Of a stretch of DNA of 64,000 nucleotides, positions 11,882-22,700 are shown one piece after another. The stretch is from Bubalus kerabau (lineage: Eukaryota > Chordata > Mammalia > Artiodactyla > Bovidae), in contig NC_073628.1 in NCBI RefSeq assembly GCF_029407905.1, positions 20,675,501 through 20,739,500 of the forward strand, written 5' to 3'. The translations under genes were made by a program, and so were the position numbers. Numbering within the stretch: position 1 is the stretch's first letter; the number at the start of each line of letters is the position of its first letter. Under the pieces are notes generated by a model that worked only from the letters and a program-made list of their open reading frames with translations, was not told the origin of the DNA and searched no databases.

Positions 11882-13314
11882 TCCAGTTGAGCTATTTCAA
11901 ATCCTGAAAGATGACACTGTGAAAGTGCTGCACTCAATATGCCAGCAAATTTGGAAAACTCAGCAGTGGCCACAGGACTGGAAAAGGTCAGTTTTCATTC
12001 CAATCCCAAAGAAAGGCAATGCCAAAGAATGCTCAAACTACTGCACAATTGCACTCATCTCACACACTAGTAAAGTAATGCTTAAAATTCTCCAAGCCAG
12101 GCTTCAGCAATACATGAACCGTGAACTTCCAGATGTTCAAGCTGGTTTTAGAAAAGGCAGAGGAACCAGAGATCAAATTGCCAACATCTGTTGGATCATC
12201 AAAAAAGCAAGAGAGCTCCAGGAAAACATCGATTTCTGCTTTATTGACTATGCCAAAGCCTTTGATTGTGTGGATCACAATAAACTGTGGAAAATTCTCA
12301 AAGAGATGGGAATATCAGACCACCTGACCTGCCTCTTGAGAAACCTATATGCAGGTCAGGAAGCAACAGTTAGAACTGGACATGGAACAACAGACTGGTT
12401 CCAAATAGGAAAAGGAGTACGTCAAGGCTGTATATTGTCACCCTGCTAATTTAACTTATATGCAGAGTACATCATGAGAAACGCTGGGCTGGAAGAAGCA
12501 CAGGCTGGAATCAAGATTGCCAGGAGAAATATCAATAACCTCAGATATGCAGATGACACCACCATTGTGGCAGAAAGTGAAGAGGAACTAAAGAGCCTCT
12601 TGATGAAAGTGAAAGAGGAGAGTGAAAAAGTTGGCTTAAAGCTCAATATTCAGAAAACTAGGATCATGGCATCTGGTCCTATCACTTCATGGGAAATAGA
12701 TGGGGAAACAGTGCCAGACTTTATTTTTTTGGGCTCCAAAATCACTGCAGATGGTGATTGCAGCCATGAAATTAAAAGATGCTTACTCCTTGGAAGGAAA
12801 GTTATGACCAACCTAGATAGCATATTGAAAAGCAGAGACATTACTTTGCCAACAAACATCTGTCTAGTCAAGGCTATGGTTTTTCCAGTGGTCATGTATG
12901 GATGTGAGAGTTGGACTGTGCAGAAAGCTGAGCACTGAAGAATTGATGCTTTTGAACTGTGGTGTTGGAGAATACTCTTGAGAGTCCCTTGGACTGCAAG
13001 GAGATCCAACCAGTCCATCCAAAAGGAGATCAGTCCTGGCTGTCCATTGGAAGGACTGATGTTGCAGTTGAAACTCCAATACTTTGGCCACCTCATGCGA
13101 AGAGTTGACTCATTGGAAAAGACTCTGATGCTGGGAGGGATTGTGGGCAGGAGGAGAAGGGGATGACAGAGGATGAGATGGCTGGATGGCATCACCGACT
13201 CCATGGACATGAGTTTGGGTAAACTCCGGAAATTGGTGATGGACAAGGAGGCCTGGCTTGCTGCGATTCATGGGGTTGCAAAGAGTCAGACATGACTGAG
13301 CGACTGAACTGAAC
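11882..13314 (+). mobile_element. BovB LINE, copy 2, 5'-truncated 1.4 kb
   Basis: Starts inside RT and runs to the BovB 3' end (GCGACTGAACTGAACTA). All RT motifs are present in one frame with a single stop (see pseudogene). It forms an inverted pair with copy 3 at 13741-14740. Confidence 0.96.
11919..12938 (+). pseudogene. BovB reverse transcriptase with one internal stop
   Basis: One continuous frame of about 339 codons, broken only by TAA at 12447-12449 where sister copies have TTA (Leu). Motif A FIDYAKAFD has its Asp at residue 110; motif B GVRQGCILSP starts at 166; YADD lies at 12546-12557. The frame ends at TGA 12936-12938, a CpG-derived stop shared with several other copies. Upstream RT and the whole endonuclease are missing because of 5' truncation. 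This is not a functional gene. Confidence 0.93.
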
Positions 13315-13407
13315 TAATTTTAGTTTATTCATTGGTCCATATCAAGTGGAGTTAACACGAATCAGTCTTATTTTTGTTGTACACATAATTGCACTACTAA
13401 AGTTTAA

Positions 13408-13618
13408 AGGGGCTTCCTTGGTGGCTCAGTGATACCGAATCTATCTGTCAATGCAAGAAAGGGGGGTTCGAACCCTGGGTTGAAAAGATCTTCTGGTGAA
13501 GGAAATGGCAACCCACTCTGGTATGCTTTCCTGGGAAATCCCATGGACAGAGGAGCCTGGTGGGCTATAGTCCATCGAGTCACAAAAGAATCAGACACGA
13601 CTTAGTGATTAAACAATA
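13408..13618 (+). mobile_element. Bov-tA SINE
   Basis: Head GGGGCTTCCTTGGTGGCTCA, B box GGTTCGAACCC (a perfect B-box core), BovA body, and a tail ending ACGACTTAGTGATTAAACAA. It sits in the spacer between inverted BovB copies 2 and 3. Confidence 0.93.
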
Positions 13619-13740
13619 AAATCCTTAAAAACATGAAGAAACGACCTTTCTCTTGGTTACTCTATACCGGCTCATCAGTATCTTCTCCTGAACAATTTAT
13701 GTGCCATGCTAAGAAGTTCAAATTTAAACTGTCAGCAATA

Positions 13741-14740
13741 AGTTCAGTTCAGTTAAGTTCGGTCGCTCAGTCATATCTGACTCTTTGCTACCCCATGGAC
13801 TGCAGCACACCAGGCCTCCCTGTCCATCATCAACTCCTGGAGTTTTCTCAAACTCACACCCCTTCAGTCAGCGATACCATCCAACCATCTCATCCTCTGT
13901 CGTCCCCTTCTTCTCCCGCCTTCAATCTTTCCCAGCATCAGGGTCTCTTCAAATGAGTCAGCTCTTCACATCAGGTGGCCAAAGTATTGGAGTTTCAGCG
14001 TTAGCATCAGTCCTTCCAATGAATATTCAGGATTGATTTCCTTTAGGATGGACTGGTTGCATCTCCTTGCAGCCCAAGAGACTCTCAAGAGTTTTATCCA
14101 ATACCACAGTCCAAAAGCATCAATTCTTCGGCACTTGGCTTTCTTTATAGTCCAACTCATATCCATACATGACTACTGGAAAAACCATAGCCTTTACTAG
14201 ATGGGTCTTTGTTGGCTAAGTAATGTCTTTGCTTTTTAATATGCTGTCTAGGTTGGTCATAACTTTTCTTCCAAGGAGTAAGCATCTTTTAATTTCATGG
14301 CTGCAGTCACCATCTGCAGTGATTTTGGAGCCCAAGAAAATAAAGTCTCTCACTGTTTCCACTTTTCTCCATATATTTGTCATGAAGTGATGGACCGGAT
14401 GCCATGATCTTTGTTTTCTGAATTTTGAACTTTAAGCCAACTTTTTCACTCTCTTCTTTCACTTTCATCAAGAGGCTCTTTAGTTCTTCTTCACTTTTGC
14501 CATAAGGGTGGTGTCATCTGCGTATCTGAGGTTATTGATATTTCTTCTGGCAATCTTAATTCCAGCTTGTGCTTCATTCAGCCTAGCGTTTCTCATGATA
14601 TACTCTGCATATAAGTTAAATAAACAGGGTGACAATATACAGCCTTGATGTACTCCTTTTCCTATTTGGAACCAGTCTGTTGTTCCATGTGCAGTTCTAA
14701 CTGTTGCTTCCTGCCCTGCACACAGATTTCTCAAGAGGCA
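13741..14740 (-). mobile_element. BovB LINE, copy 3, 1.0 kb, minus strand
   Basis: BovB 3' third in reverse: it begins with the AGTTCAGTTCAG terminus and reads upstream to the RT region before YADD. A fragment at 14480-14734 shows GVHQGCILSP (Arg to His in motif B) and YADD. This is the only copy in the window that keeps the CGA codon at 14128-14130, which is mutated in the other nine. Confidence 0.95.
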
Positions 14741-14977
14741 ATGTAGAGTCAGTATTTCTTTTAAAGTAAGAGTTTGGCACGTATCTATTTTAGCAAATAT
14801 TTATAGCTAGGAAATTGTGTACAGGAAGAGGGTGGAGGGTTTCCTCTTTTGAGCTCACCTAATATCGCGTGGCTAGAAGCATACAATATCACACTTTGTC
14901 CTATGTACCCACACTACTTTTAATACTAGGGATACAGTGATGAACAAAACAGACAAAAATATCTATTTCCATGGCTC

Positions 14978-15176
14978 AGGCTTCCCTGGTGGCTTAGATG
15001 GTAAAGAATCTTCCTGCAAGACAGGAGACCCAAGTTCTATCCCTGGCTCAGCAAGATCCCCTAGAGAAGGGAATGGCAACTCACTGCAGTATTCATGTCT
15101 AGAGAATTCCACGGACAGAGGATTCTGGAGGGCTACAATGCATGTGTCACAACGGGTAGGACACAACGAATGACTA
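14978..15176 (+). mobile_element. Bov-tA SINE
   Basis: Head AGGCTTCCCTGGTGGCTTAG, decayed B box (AGTTCTATCCC), BovA body, and tail ACAACGAATGACTAATGC. A (A)17 run follows about 40 bp downstream and is probably unrelated. Confidence 0.92.
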
Positions 15177-15272
15177 ATGCTTATATTCTAGAAGGAGCTA
15201 AAAGGCAGTATGGAAACCAAAAAAAAAAAAAAAAATGAAAAGAAAAGAGAGAAGCATCATAGAGGACAGGGG

Positions 15273-15468
15273 TTAGCCATTTATAATACATCCAGATTGC
15301 TACTTATTTTGGAAATAAATGGCCACTCTCATTTGCTTAAACATTGTCTATGGCTGAATTCAAGCCACAATAGCAGAGTTGGAGAGTTGCAATAGAAACT
15401 AGCCTGCAAGCTTCAATTATTTACTATCTAGTCCTGTACAGAAAAAGTTTATTGACCTCTGGTACAGA
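15273..15468 (+). mobile_element. Ancient transposon relic, same family as 3426-3612
   Basis: Shares the family signature: ATTGTCTATGGCTGAATTCA, CAATAGCAGAGTTGGAGAGT, then TTTACTATCTAGTCCTGTAC and an AAAAGTTTATTGACCTCTGG end. It is more complete in the middle than the first copy. Confidence 0.75.
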
Positions 15469-15857
15469 ATATTATTTCCGTTGGCTGCAAATGCAATGGA
15501 GTGAATAAAGCAGAGAAAGGGAAAAATGATATGGGGAAATTGCTAATATATAACATAAAGTAACTTAACAACATAATATAATCTATGCTAAATGAATAAA
15601 CATGATGTTTGACGGAAGCCTCACTAAAAAGGTGTTATCTGAGCAAATACCATTTACCTTCCAAATCAGTCCAACTGACATTTTTATGGTTAATCTTTCT
15701 GTGGATAATCTCTCCAATCCAAGATAAATTCCCTGTATTAGTGCTGTGTGACTTTGTACTTGTACACCTGCAAAAGCGCTGTGGCTTAGCTGTTGAATAT
15801 CCATCTCTCTCCCCAGTGACCCAGCCCACTCTATTTATCCAGATAAACCTTTTTGAA
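15469..15857. other. Unassigned sequence
   Basis: Short frames of up to 83 codons on both strands overlap one another, which is the pattern of chance frames. No repeat named. Confidence 0.4.
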
Positions 15858-16020
15858 TGATTTCATTCCCTGCTCAAAAAGCTTCTGCAACTTCCCATTA
15901 ACTACAGGATGCAAGTCTAAAACGTTTCCTTAACCAACATTCAATATCCTTCAAAATCTCCCATAGTAACCTATCCAGAATTATTTATCCTCCTACCCCT
16001 TAAACTGCAGTCAAACTTAC
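15858..16020 (+). mobile_element. L2 LINE fragment
   Basis: CCCTGCTCAAAAAGCTTCTG, CTTCCCATTAACTACAGGAT and AACATTCAATATCCTTCAAA follow the L2 3' coding region in order. Ancient and diverged. Confidence 0.7.
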
Positions 16021-16453
16021 CCCTCATGGTTTCTCTACCATTTTGAAGGTTTTAGGTTTACTTTGAGGCCTTACTTGTGCCTCCTCTGCAGCCCTGCATG
16101 ATGTAATAGAAGTATCATTTGAGTAGAAAACTGAAAGGGATGGGGGAGTGAGCCCTGCAGAGAGATTCCTGGGGGAAAAAAAGCAGTCCAGGCAGAGTGG
16201 AGGGTAACTGCGAACGCCCAGTGGTGGGAGTGTGCTTCCAGTGTGTTTGAGGGCCAACCAAGGGGCTGCGACGGCAGGAGCATCATGGGAAAAGGAGATT
16301 GAAAAATTAGATGAGAGAGGCTTGGGAAGAGGCAGTGAGTTGATGGTGAGAGCTTAGATTTGGTGACATGGGAGCAACTGAGGGTGTTTAGGGGCTTTCA
16401 ATAGACAGAAATGTGATCAGACTTCAGTTTTGAAAGGATCACTTGTTGTTGTG

Positions 16454-16671
16454 GGCTTCCCTTGTGGCTCATATGGTAAAGAGTCTGCCTGCGGTTTGGA
16501 AGACCAGGGTTCGATCCTTGGGTCAGGAAGATCCCCTGGAGAAGGAAATGGCAACCTACTCCAGTATTCTTGCCTGGGAAATCCCATGGGTGGAGGAGCC
16601 TGGCAGGCTACAGTCCATGGGGTTGCAAAGAGTCGGACACAACTGAATGACTTCACTTTCACTTTTCTGGC
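16454..16671 (+). mobile_element. Bov-tA SINE in the ancient repeat
   Basis: Complete, with B box GGTTCGATCC and tail AACTGAATGACTTCACTTTC. TGTTGTG flanks it (16447-16453 and 16672-16678). Host repeat sequence resumes after it. Confidence 0.92.
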
Positions 16672-16747
16672 TGTTGTGTTATGATAGACTGTACAGGGAC
16701 AGGGTAATAGAGGAGGGCAGGTTAGGAGAATTTTTTTTTTTTAAATT

Positions 16748-17433
16748 CAGTTCAGTTCAGTTCAGTCACTCAGTCATGTCTGACTCTTTGTGACCCCATG
16801 GACTGCACCATGTCCATCACCAACTCCAAGAGCTTGCCCAAACTCATGTCCATCCAGTCGGTGATGCCATTCAACCATCTCATCCTCTCTCATCCCCTTC
16901 TCCTCCTGCCTTCAATCTTTCCCAGCATCAGGGTCTTTTCCAATGAGTCAGTTCTTCGCACCAGGTGGCCAAAGTATTGGCGTTTCAGCTTCAGCATCAG
17001 TCTTTCCAATTAACATTCAGGGCTGATTTCCTTTAGGATTGACTGATTTATCTCCCTGAAGTCCATGGGACTCTCAAGAGTCTTCTCCAGCACCACAGGT
17101 CAAAAGCATGACTACTTTGGTGCTCAGTTTTCTTTATAGTCCAAATCTCATATCCATACATGACTACTGGAAAAACCATAGCTTTGACTAATGGACCTTT
17201 GTTGGCAGAGTAATGTCTCTGCTTTTTAATATGCTGTCTAGATTGGTCATAGTTTTTCTTCCAAGGAGCAAGTGTCTTTTAATTTCATGGCTGCAGTCAC
17301 CATCTGCAGTGATTTTGGAGCCCCCCAAAATAAAGTCTGGCACTGTTTCCACTGTTTCCCCATCTATTTGCCATGAAGTGATGGGACTGGATGCCATGAT
17401 CTTAGTTTTCTGAATGTTGAGTTTTAAGCCAAC
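16748..17433 (-). mobile_element. BovB LINE, copy 4, inserted in the L1 tail
   Basis: 3' terminal 0.7 kb of BovB in reverse, beginning with repeated CAGTT units. TTTTAAATT is duplicated at 16739-16747 and 17434-17442, right at the L1 poly-A boundary. Confidence 0.94.
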
Positions 17434-17627
17434 TTTTAAATTTGAAGTATAGTTAATCCACAATGCTGTGCCAGTCTCAGGTCAGCAAAATTATATGTGT
17501 GTGTGTGTATATATGTAAACGTATTCTTTTTAAGACTTTTTTCCATTGTAGGTTATTACAAGATACTGAATACATACAGTTTATTGTACTACACAATAGA
17601 CCCTTCTTGCTTACCCATTTTATATAT

Positions 17628-17846
17628 GGTGGTGGTGGTGTTTTAGTCACTAAGCCATGTCTGGACTTTTGCAACCCTATAGACTGTAGCCTCCAGGCTT
17701 CTCTGCCCATGGGATTCTCCAGGCAAGAATACTGGGGTGGGTTGCCATTTCCTCTTCCAGGGGATCTTCTTGACCCAGGAATTGAACCTGGGTCTCCTGG
17801 ATTGCAGGCAGATTGTTTACCAACTGAGCCAATATGAGAGAAGCCT
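17628..17846 (-). mobile_element. Bov-tA SINE (-) inside L1
   Basis: Minus strand tRNA head (GGCTCAGTTGGTAAACAATC), B box GGTTCAATTCC, BovA body, and a (CCA)n tail visible as GGTGGTGGTG on plus. L1 3' UTR sequence flanks both sides. Confidence 0.9.
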
Positions 17847-18561
17847 TTCATAGTGTGTGTATATGATAGTCACAAACTCCTAATTTATCTTTCCACCCTC
17901 AGCCATCCCCTTTGATAATCATGACTTTATTTCCATATCTGTGAGTCTATTTCTGTTTTGTAAATAAATTCATTTGTACCATTTTCTAGATTCTACATGT
18001 AAGTGATGTCATATGATATTTGTCTTTCTCTGTTGAACTCATTTCACTAAGTATGATAAAGTATGATAATGTCTAAGGCTATCCATGTTGCTGCAAATGG
18101 CAATATTTCATTCTTGTTTATGGCTGAGTAATATTTTAGTGTATATATACACCATATCTTCTTTATCTATTCATCTGTCAATGAACATTTACGTTGCTTC
18201 CATGTCCTGACTATTGTAAATAGAGGTGCATGTATCTTTTCTAATTAGGGTTTTTTCCTGGATGTATGCCCAGAAGTGGGACTGCAGAATCATATGGTGA
18301 CTCTAATTTTTTTTTTTTTTAAGGAGACTCTATACTGTTCCACATATTGGTGCACCAATTTACATTCCCACCAACAGCATAAGGGTATATTTTGCACACC
18401 CTTTCCAGTGTTTATTATTTGTAGATTTTTAAAATGATGGGCATTTTGATTGGTGTGAGGTGATATTTCACTGCAGTTTTGATTTGCGTTTCTCTGATAA
18501 TTAGCAATATTGGAAATCTTTTTATGTGTGTGCTGTCCATCTGTCTGCCTTCTTTGGAGGG

Positions 18562-18763
18562 AATTGGAGAAGACCCTGACGCTGGGAAAAAATGATGGTA
18601 GGAGGAGAAGGGGGGGCAGAGGGTTAGATGTTTGGATGGCATCACTGACTCAGTGGACAAGAGTTTGAGTAAACTCCTGGAGATAGTGAAGGACAGGGAA
18701 CCCTGGTATGCTTCAGTCCATAGGGATGCAAAGAGTTGGACATGACTTAGCAACTGAACGACG
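18562..18763 (+). mobile_element. BovB LINE, copy 5, 3' terminal 200 bp
   Basis: ATTGGAGAAGACCCTGACGC through CATGACTTAGCAACTGAACG, the BovB 3' end. It interrupts the L1 between TCTTTGGAG and ATTTAGGTCTTCTGCC, which are adjacent in an uninterrupted L1. Confidence 0.88.
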
Positions 18764-19195
18764 ATTATTTAGGTCTTCTGCCTAATTTTTGAATGGGTTG
18801 TTGATTTTTTTTATATTAAGCTGTATGAGTTGTTTGCAAATATTTTATTAGGAGAATGTAGAAACAATGCACATGAATGCTAGCATTTGAACCAGGGTGG
18901 TAGTTGCAATAGAAAAAATGTTGGATTCTGGATAGTTTTGAAAATAGAACCTACAGGATTTTCTAGTGGTTTGAATGTAGGGTGCACAGAAATTGTGGAA
19001 TCAGAGTCTGACGTTTTGGCCAAAGAGGTGACATTTACTGAGATGAATAAAAAAGTGAAGGAGGAAAGGACATTTTATGTGCTATGTCTGAAATGCTTTT
19101 AGACTTTCAAGTAAACATATTTGAGGAGAAATTTGGACATATGGGTACTGAGATTAGAGCAGGGGTCCAGGCCAGAAATAGACATAGACTCTTGC

Positions 19196-19503
19196 CTACA
19201 TACTCATATTTCTATCATGAAGGTTTGTAATTATGGTGTGTATGAGAGAAAACTACTTATAATTTACTGAAATTAGACTCAAATTCAAATTTACATAAAA
19301 TAAATGTATTTTGTGTACAGTATTTATATATATTGAATTTCCCTGGAATGCAGCTGTTATGTAAATCAAAGAAATATTAAAGACAGTTTTGTTAAAAAGT
19401 TTTAAAAATAATTATTCACCATTTTGGAAAGTTATACTGCTGATAGTCACGGTGCCTGAAATACTTGAATCGCCTACAAAGTTCCTGTATCCTTTAGTAC
19501 TTG
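19196..19503. other. Unassigned AT-rich sequence
   Basis: Nothing recognised except the left copy of the BovB copy 6 target duplication at its right end. Confidence 0.4.
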
Positions 19504-19844
19504 TGAGAGTGGGACCATAAACAAGGCTGCAAGGAGATCAAACCAGTCAATCCTAAAGGCAATCAACCCTGAATATTTACTGGAAAGACTGATACTAAGC
19601 TGAAGCTCCAATACTTTGGCCTCCTGATGCAAAGAACCAACTCATTGGAAAAGACCCTGATGCTGGGAATGACTGAGGGCAGAAGAAGGGGGTGAAAGAG
19701 GATGAGTTGGTTGGATGGTATCACCGACTCAATGGCATGCGTTTGGGCAAATTATGGGAGAGAGTGAGGACAGTGAAGGACCTGGTGTGCTGCAGTCCAT
19801 GGGGTCACAGAGAGTCAGACATGACTGACTGAACAACAGCAATT
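19504..19844 (+). mobile_element. BovB LINE, copy 6, 3' terminal 340 bp
   Basis: Runs from CTGCAAGGAGATCAAACCAG to the BovB 3' end. CTTTAGTACTTG (19492-19503) and CTTTTGTACTTG (19845-19856) form a 12-bp duplication with one mismatch. Confidence 0.92.
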
Positions 19845-19856
19845 CTTTTGTACTTG

Positions 19857-20213
19857 GAGCGATTGCTTTTAGACTGATTTGAGATATAGAAGTAAGCATC
19901 TCTATTTAAGTCACTAATATGGCTTTACTTGAGTATTTATCGATTACAATATTTATTGCTTTGTTCTAAGATTATTTTATTTTTTATTCTGTATCATAGT
20001 TCCTACATTCTTATATATTAATTTTCTTTTATTTCTATTTTATGTCATTTCTAAGACTATCAGGTGTCGTTCTCTACCACTGCTTCTTTCTGAAAAGTTT
20101 CTGCTCCATCTATGCTGGGAACTATGATAAAGTCTGCCTCCCTGCACTTAAATGGCTGCATTTCACAAGCGTAAAGGGGTCTTACAAAGCACCTGTGATA
20201 AAAAGTGTGTGTT
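19857..20213. other. Unassigned sequence
   Basis: AT-rich, with no defensible frame or repeat. Confidence 0.4.
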
Positions 20214-20344
20214 GGGGAATTCTCTGGCAGTCCAGTGGTTAGGACTCAGCACTTTCACTGCAGGTGACACAGATTCCATTCCCTGGTCAGGGAACGAAGG
20301 TCCTACATGCCACAGGGCACAACCAAAAAAATAAAAAAGATAAA
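20214..20344 (+). mobile_element. CHR-type SINE
   Basis: GGGGAATTCTCTGGCAGTCC head, AGTGGTTAGGACTCAGCACT, CCCTGGTCAGGGAACGAAGG and an A-rich tail. A clear, fairly young-looking copy. Confidence 0.93.
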
Positions 20345-20886
20345 ATTGAATTCATTAAACTTAGTTTCTTTAAAAACTAAAAAGTGGGGGGATGTGTGGG
20401 TTGTATGGGGTTTAGAGTCTACGCACTCTCTGAGCTTCATCTTCCAGTTCCTAAGCACTCATCACAGGACGCCTCTAGCCCCACTCCCGGGAAACTCTCA
20501 GGGGACAAGGACAGATGATAAATGAGACACACAGTTAATGAACCACAGAATGGGCATTATCCAAAACATAAGGCTGGGCTGGCCTTGTGGGTTTTTGCTT
20601 TTGCTCCATTGATTTCAGCTTTAAGTAAATCTAAAAATGGCAAAATTAGCATTTCTACTACCATTCTTCAAAGACATAAATAAAATGAACGGCTCACCTC
20701 TAGCCTGTTCCCTGAGCTGAGCACAGTTTATTTTTCAGTGCTTTTTTTCAACACCCCATCCACTCCTCTCCTGTCAGCCCTGCTTTGGAAATGTGCTTGA
20801 TGATTTTTTTCACTTTCTTTCCTTGGTCATCAATTATAATTCACCAGCAGATGCCACAGGCCTCCTTATTTGTTTAAATGGGCACT

Positions 20887-20887
<1 letters not shown>
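20345..20887. other. Unassigned sequence
   Basis: Contains a GC-richer part near 20400-20510. Its 72-codon frame begins in the CHR SINE, so I do not call a gene. Confidence 0.4.

Positions 20888-20932
<45 letters not shown>
20888..20932. repeat. (GT)22 microsatellite
   Basis: An uninterrupted run of 22 TG units follows a G. Its length and purity make it likely to be length-polymorphic. Confidence 0.97.
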
Positions 20933-20934
<2 letters not shown>

Positions 20935-21569
20935 ATATGTGGGTGCTTTATTTCTTCTGCTTATGCACGGAAAGCCCAATGTAGTTTCCCTGACAAATTA
21001 ATTCAGGACTGCAGATTTGAAGAGTATTCCGAATGTACTTTTCTTAAGCAAGGCTTAGAAAGCTCTCAAATCCCTTTTAGTCATTTGAGGTAACATTGCC
21101 CATTTAGAAGACCTGGGGCTCAAGAAAGAAGGTTAATCCAAGGCCAGGAAGATTTGAAATGAACTGAAATAAGCATACAGACCGTGCACACCAAGGCAAC
21201 AGAAACACGAAGGTTTAACCACCAGGTGGCCACAAAAGAGAAGAGTGCATTCAAAATGAATTGTTGGCAATCCAGTTTACTCAGAGCCAGAGCAAGCCTA
21301 GATTTTCTAACTCTAATTGGTTAAAGCTTTAAAAATAGTTATTCTTGCATCTGAAATGTAGATTTGGAAATCTGGCTATTCAAGCGCAAGAGTTTTTAGA
21401 AGTCATAACAAGACAAGCACAAGACTGTGTATATGTATGTTCTTGCACATGTTCATGGATGCCTATGGGCTGTGTGTGAGTGTGGGTATATATGTATATG
21501 TACATGCATACGAGTGTATTTTTATATTATAGCAATTACAGGAATTTGGCTTCCCATCTATCAAAATTG
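20933..21569. other. Unassigned sequence
   Basis: No repeat recognised. A TG/TA-rich part at 21425-21520 is simple-sequence-like. Confidence 0.4.
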
Positions 21570-21712
21570 GTATCGTTGTTCAGTTGCTCAGTCATGTCCT
21601 ACTCTTTGCAACCCTATGGACTGTAGCACACCAGGATCCTCTGTCCTCCGCTCTCTCTTGGAATTTGCTCAAATTCATGTCCATTGAGTCAGTGATGCTA
21701 TCTGTCTCATCC
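21570..21712 (-). mobile_element. BovB 3' end fragment, copy 7, minus strand
   Basis: 143 bp: reverse of the BovB terminus (GTTCAGTTGCTCAGTCATGT onward). TCAAAATTG is repeated exactly at 21561-21569 and 21713-21721. Confidence 0.9.
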
Positions 21713-21900
21713 TCAAAATTGATTACATGTTTTATATATCAATAATTTTATAAATTTTTCTCAAGTTATTATTTCAGTTTAAGGACTAAATTATTACTAT
21801 TTCTTACTTCAGGACCTTAGCAGATATGCTCCTCCTATCTAAAATGAAATGAAAATCACTCTTTAGATGGCTAATCCCCACCCATTACTCAGGTTTTAGC

Positions 21901-22434
21901 AAAGCTTTTATGACCAACCTAGATAGCATATTCAAAAGCAGAGACCTTACTTTGCCAACAAAGGTTTGTCTAGTCAAGGCTATGGTTTTTCCTGTGGTCA
22001 TGTATGGATGTGAGAGTTGGACTGTGAAGAAGGCTGAGTGCTGAAGAATTGATGCTTTTGAACTGTGGTGTTGGAGAAGACTCTTGAGAGTCCCTTGGAC
22101 TGCAAGGAGATCCAACCAGTCCATTCTGAAGGAGATCAGCCCTGGGATTTCTTTGGAAGGAATGATGCTGAAGCTGAAACTCCAGTACTTTGGCCACCTC
22201 ATGCTAAGAGTTGACTCATTGGAAAAGACTCTGATGCTGGGAGGGATTGGGGGCAAGAGGAGAAGGGGACGACAGAGGATGAGATGGCTGGATGGCATCA
22301 CTGACTCGATAGATGTGAGTCTCAGTGAACTCCGGGAGTTGGTGATGGACAGGGAGGGTTGGCGTTCTGCGATTCATGGGGTCGCAAAGAGTCGGACACG
22401 ACTGAGTGACTGATCTGATCTGATCTGATCTGAT
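21901..22434 (+). mobile_element. BovB LINE, copy 8, with (TGATC)n tail
   Basis: 534 bp from the late RT region to the 3' end. Its terminus is TGATC repeated (22411-22434) instead of the ACTGA repeats of most other copies. A clean 109-codon frame (22084-22413) encodes the BovB C-terminal stretch WTARRSNQSILKEI. The in-frame TGA at 22042-22044 precedes it. Confidence 0.95.
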
Positions 22435-22570
22435 ACATTTCTCAGAGAGATTTTTCTTAATTCTCTGATCTAAAGTATAATGCTCCTTATATGTTCTTTT
22501 GTACTAATTTTTATTTTCCTTCAGTACTTTAATAGAAATTCAGGATACTTTATGTATTTGATCATTTGTT

Positions 22571-22700
22571 AAATGTCAGTTTCTCCAACAAAACTGCAAA
22601 TTTCAGTGGGATGGGTACCTTATCTGTTTTGTTTACCACTACCTCTCTATCACATAGAAACATCTAAAAAATAGTATTTATGGACACATAAATGTAGGAG
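22571..22700 (+). mobile_element. Probable L2 3' end
   Basis: AACTGCAAATTTCAGTGGGA, TACCTTATCTGTTTTGTTTA and the closing AAATAGTATTTATGGACACA follow the L2 terminal pattern with many changes. Confidence 0.55.

Larger units (their letters stand above)
16732..18847 (-). mobile_element. L1 LINE (-), itself a host for three insertions
   Basis: Starts with a poly-T tract (minus-strand poly-A) at about 16732. It continues at 17443-17627, 17847-18561 and 18764-18847 with L1 3' UTR and the ORF2 C-terminal region in reverse, e.g. TACATTCCCACCAACAGCAT near 18361. TTAGGAGAAT is repeated exactly at 16722-16731 and 18848-18857, the target duplication of this L1. A BovB (-), a Bov-tA (-) and a BovB (+) lie inside it. 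Confidence 0.9.
16290..19195 (+). mobile_element. Ancient mammalian repeat split by later insertions
   Basis: Three blocks form one older element: 16290-16453, 16672-16731 and 18848-19195. Block one holds AATGTGATCAGACTTCAGTT, block two ends GGGCAGGTTAGGAGAAT, and block three continues with GAACCAGGGTGGTAGTTGCA and later GACATTTACTGAGATGAATA. I recognise this as a widespread mammalian repeat but cannot name the family with confidence. The gaps are a Bov-tA and a composite L1 insertion, both with readable target duplications. Confidence 0.7.

Noticed and set aside
12650..13246. 198-codon minus-strand frame
   Set aside because: It is the antisense of BovB copy 2; the same antisense peptide (MTTGKTIALT) recurs opposite every BovB copy, so it is a shadow, not a gene.
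16454..16671. tRNA-like sequences with A and B boxes
   Set aside because: These belong to Bov-tA and CHR SINE heads; they lack a complete tRNA fold and are followed by SINE bodies, so they are not tRNA genes.
20878..21093. 71-codon frame starting with Val-Cys repeats
   Set aside because: Translation of the (GT)n microsatellite.
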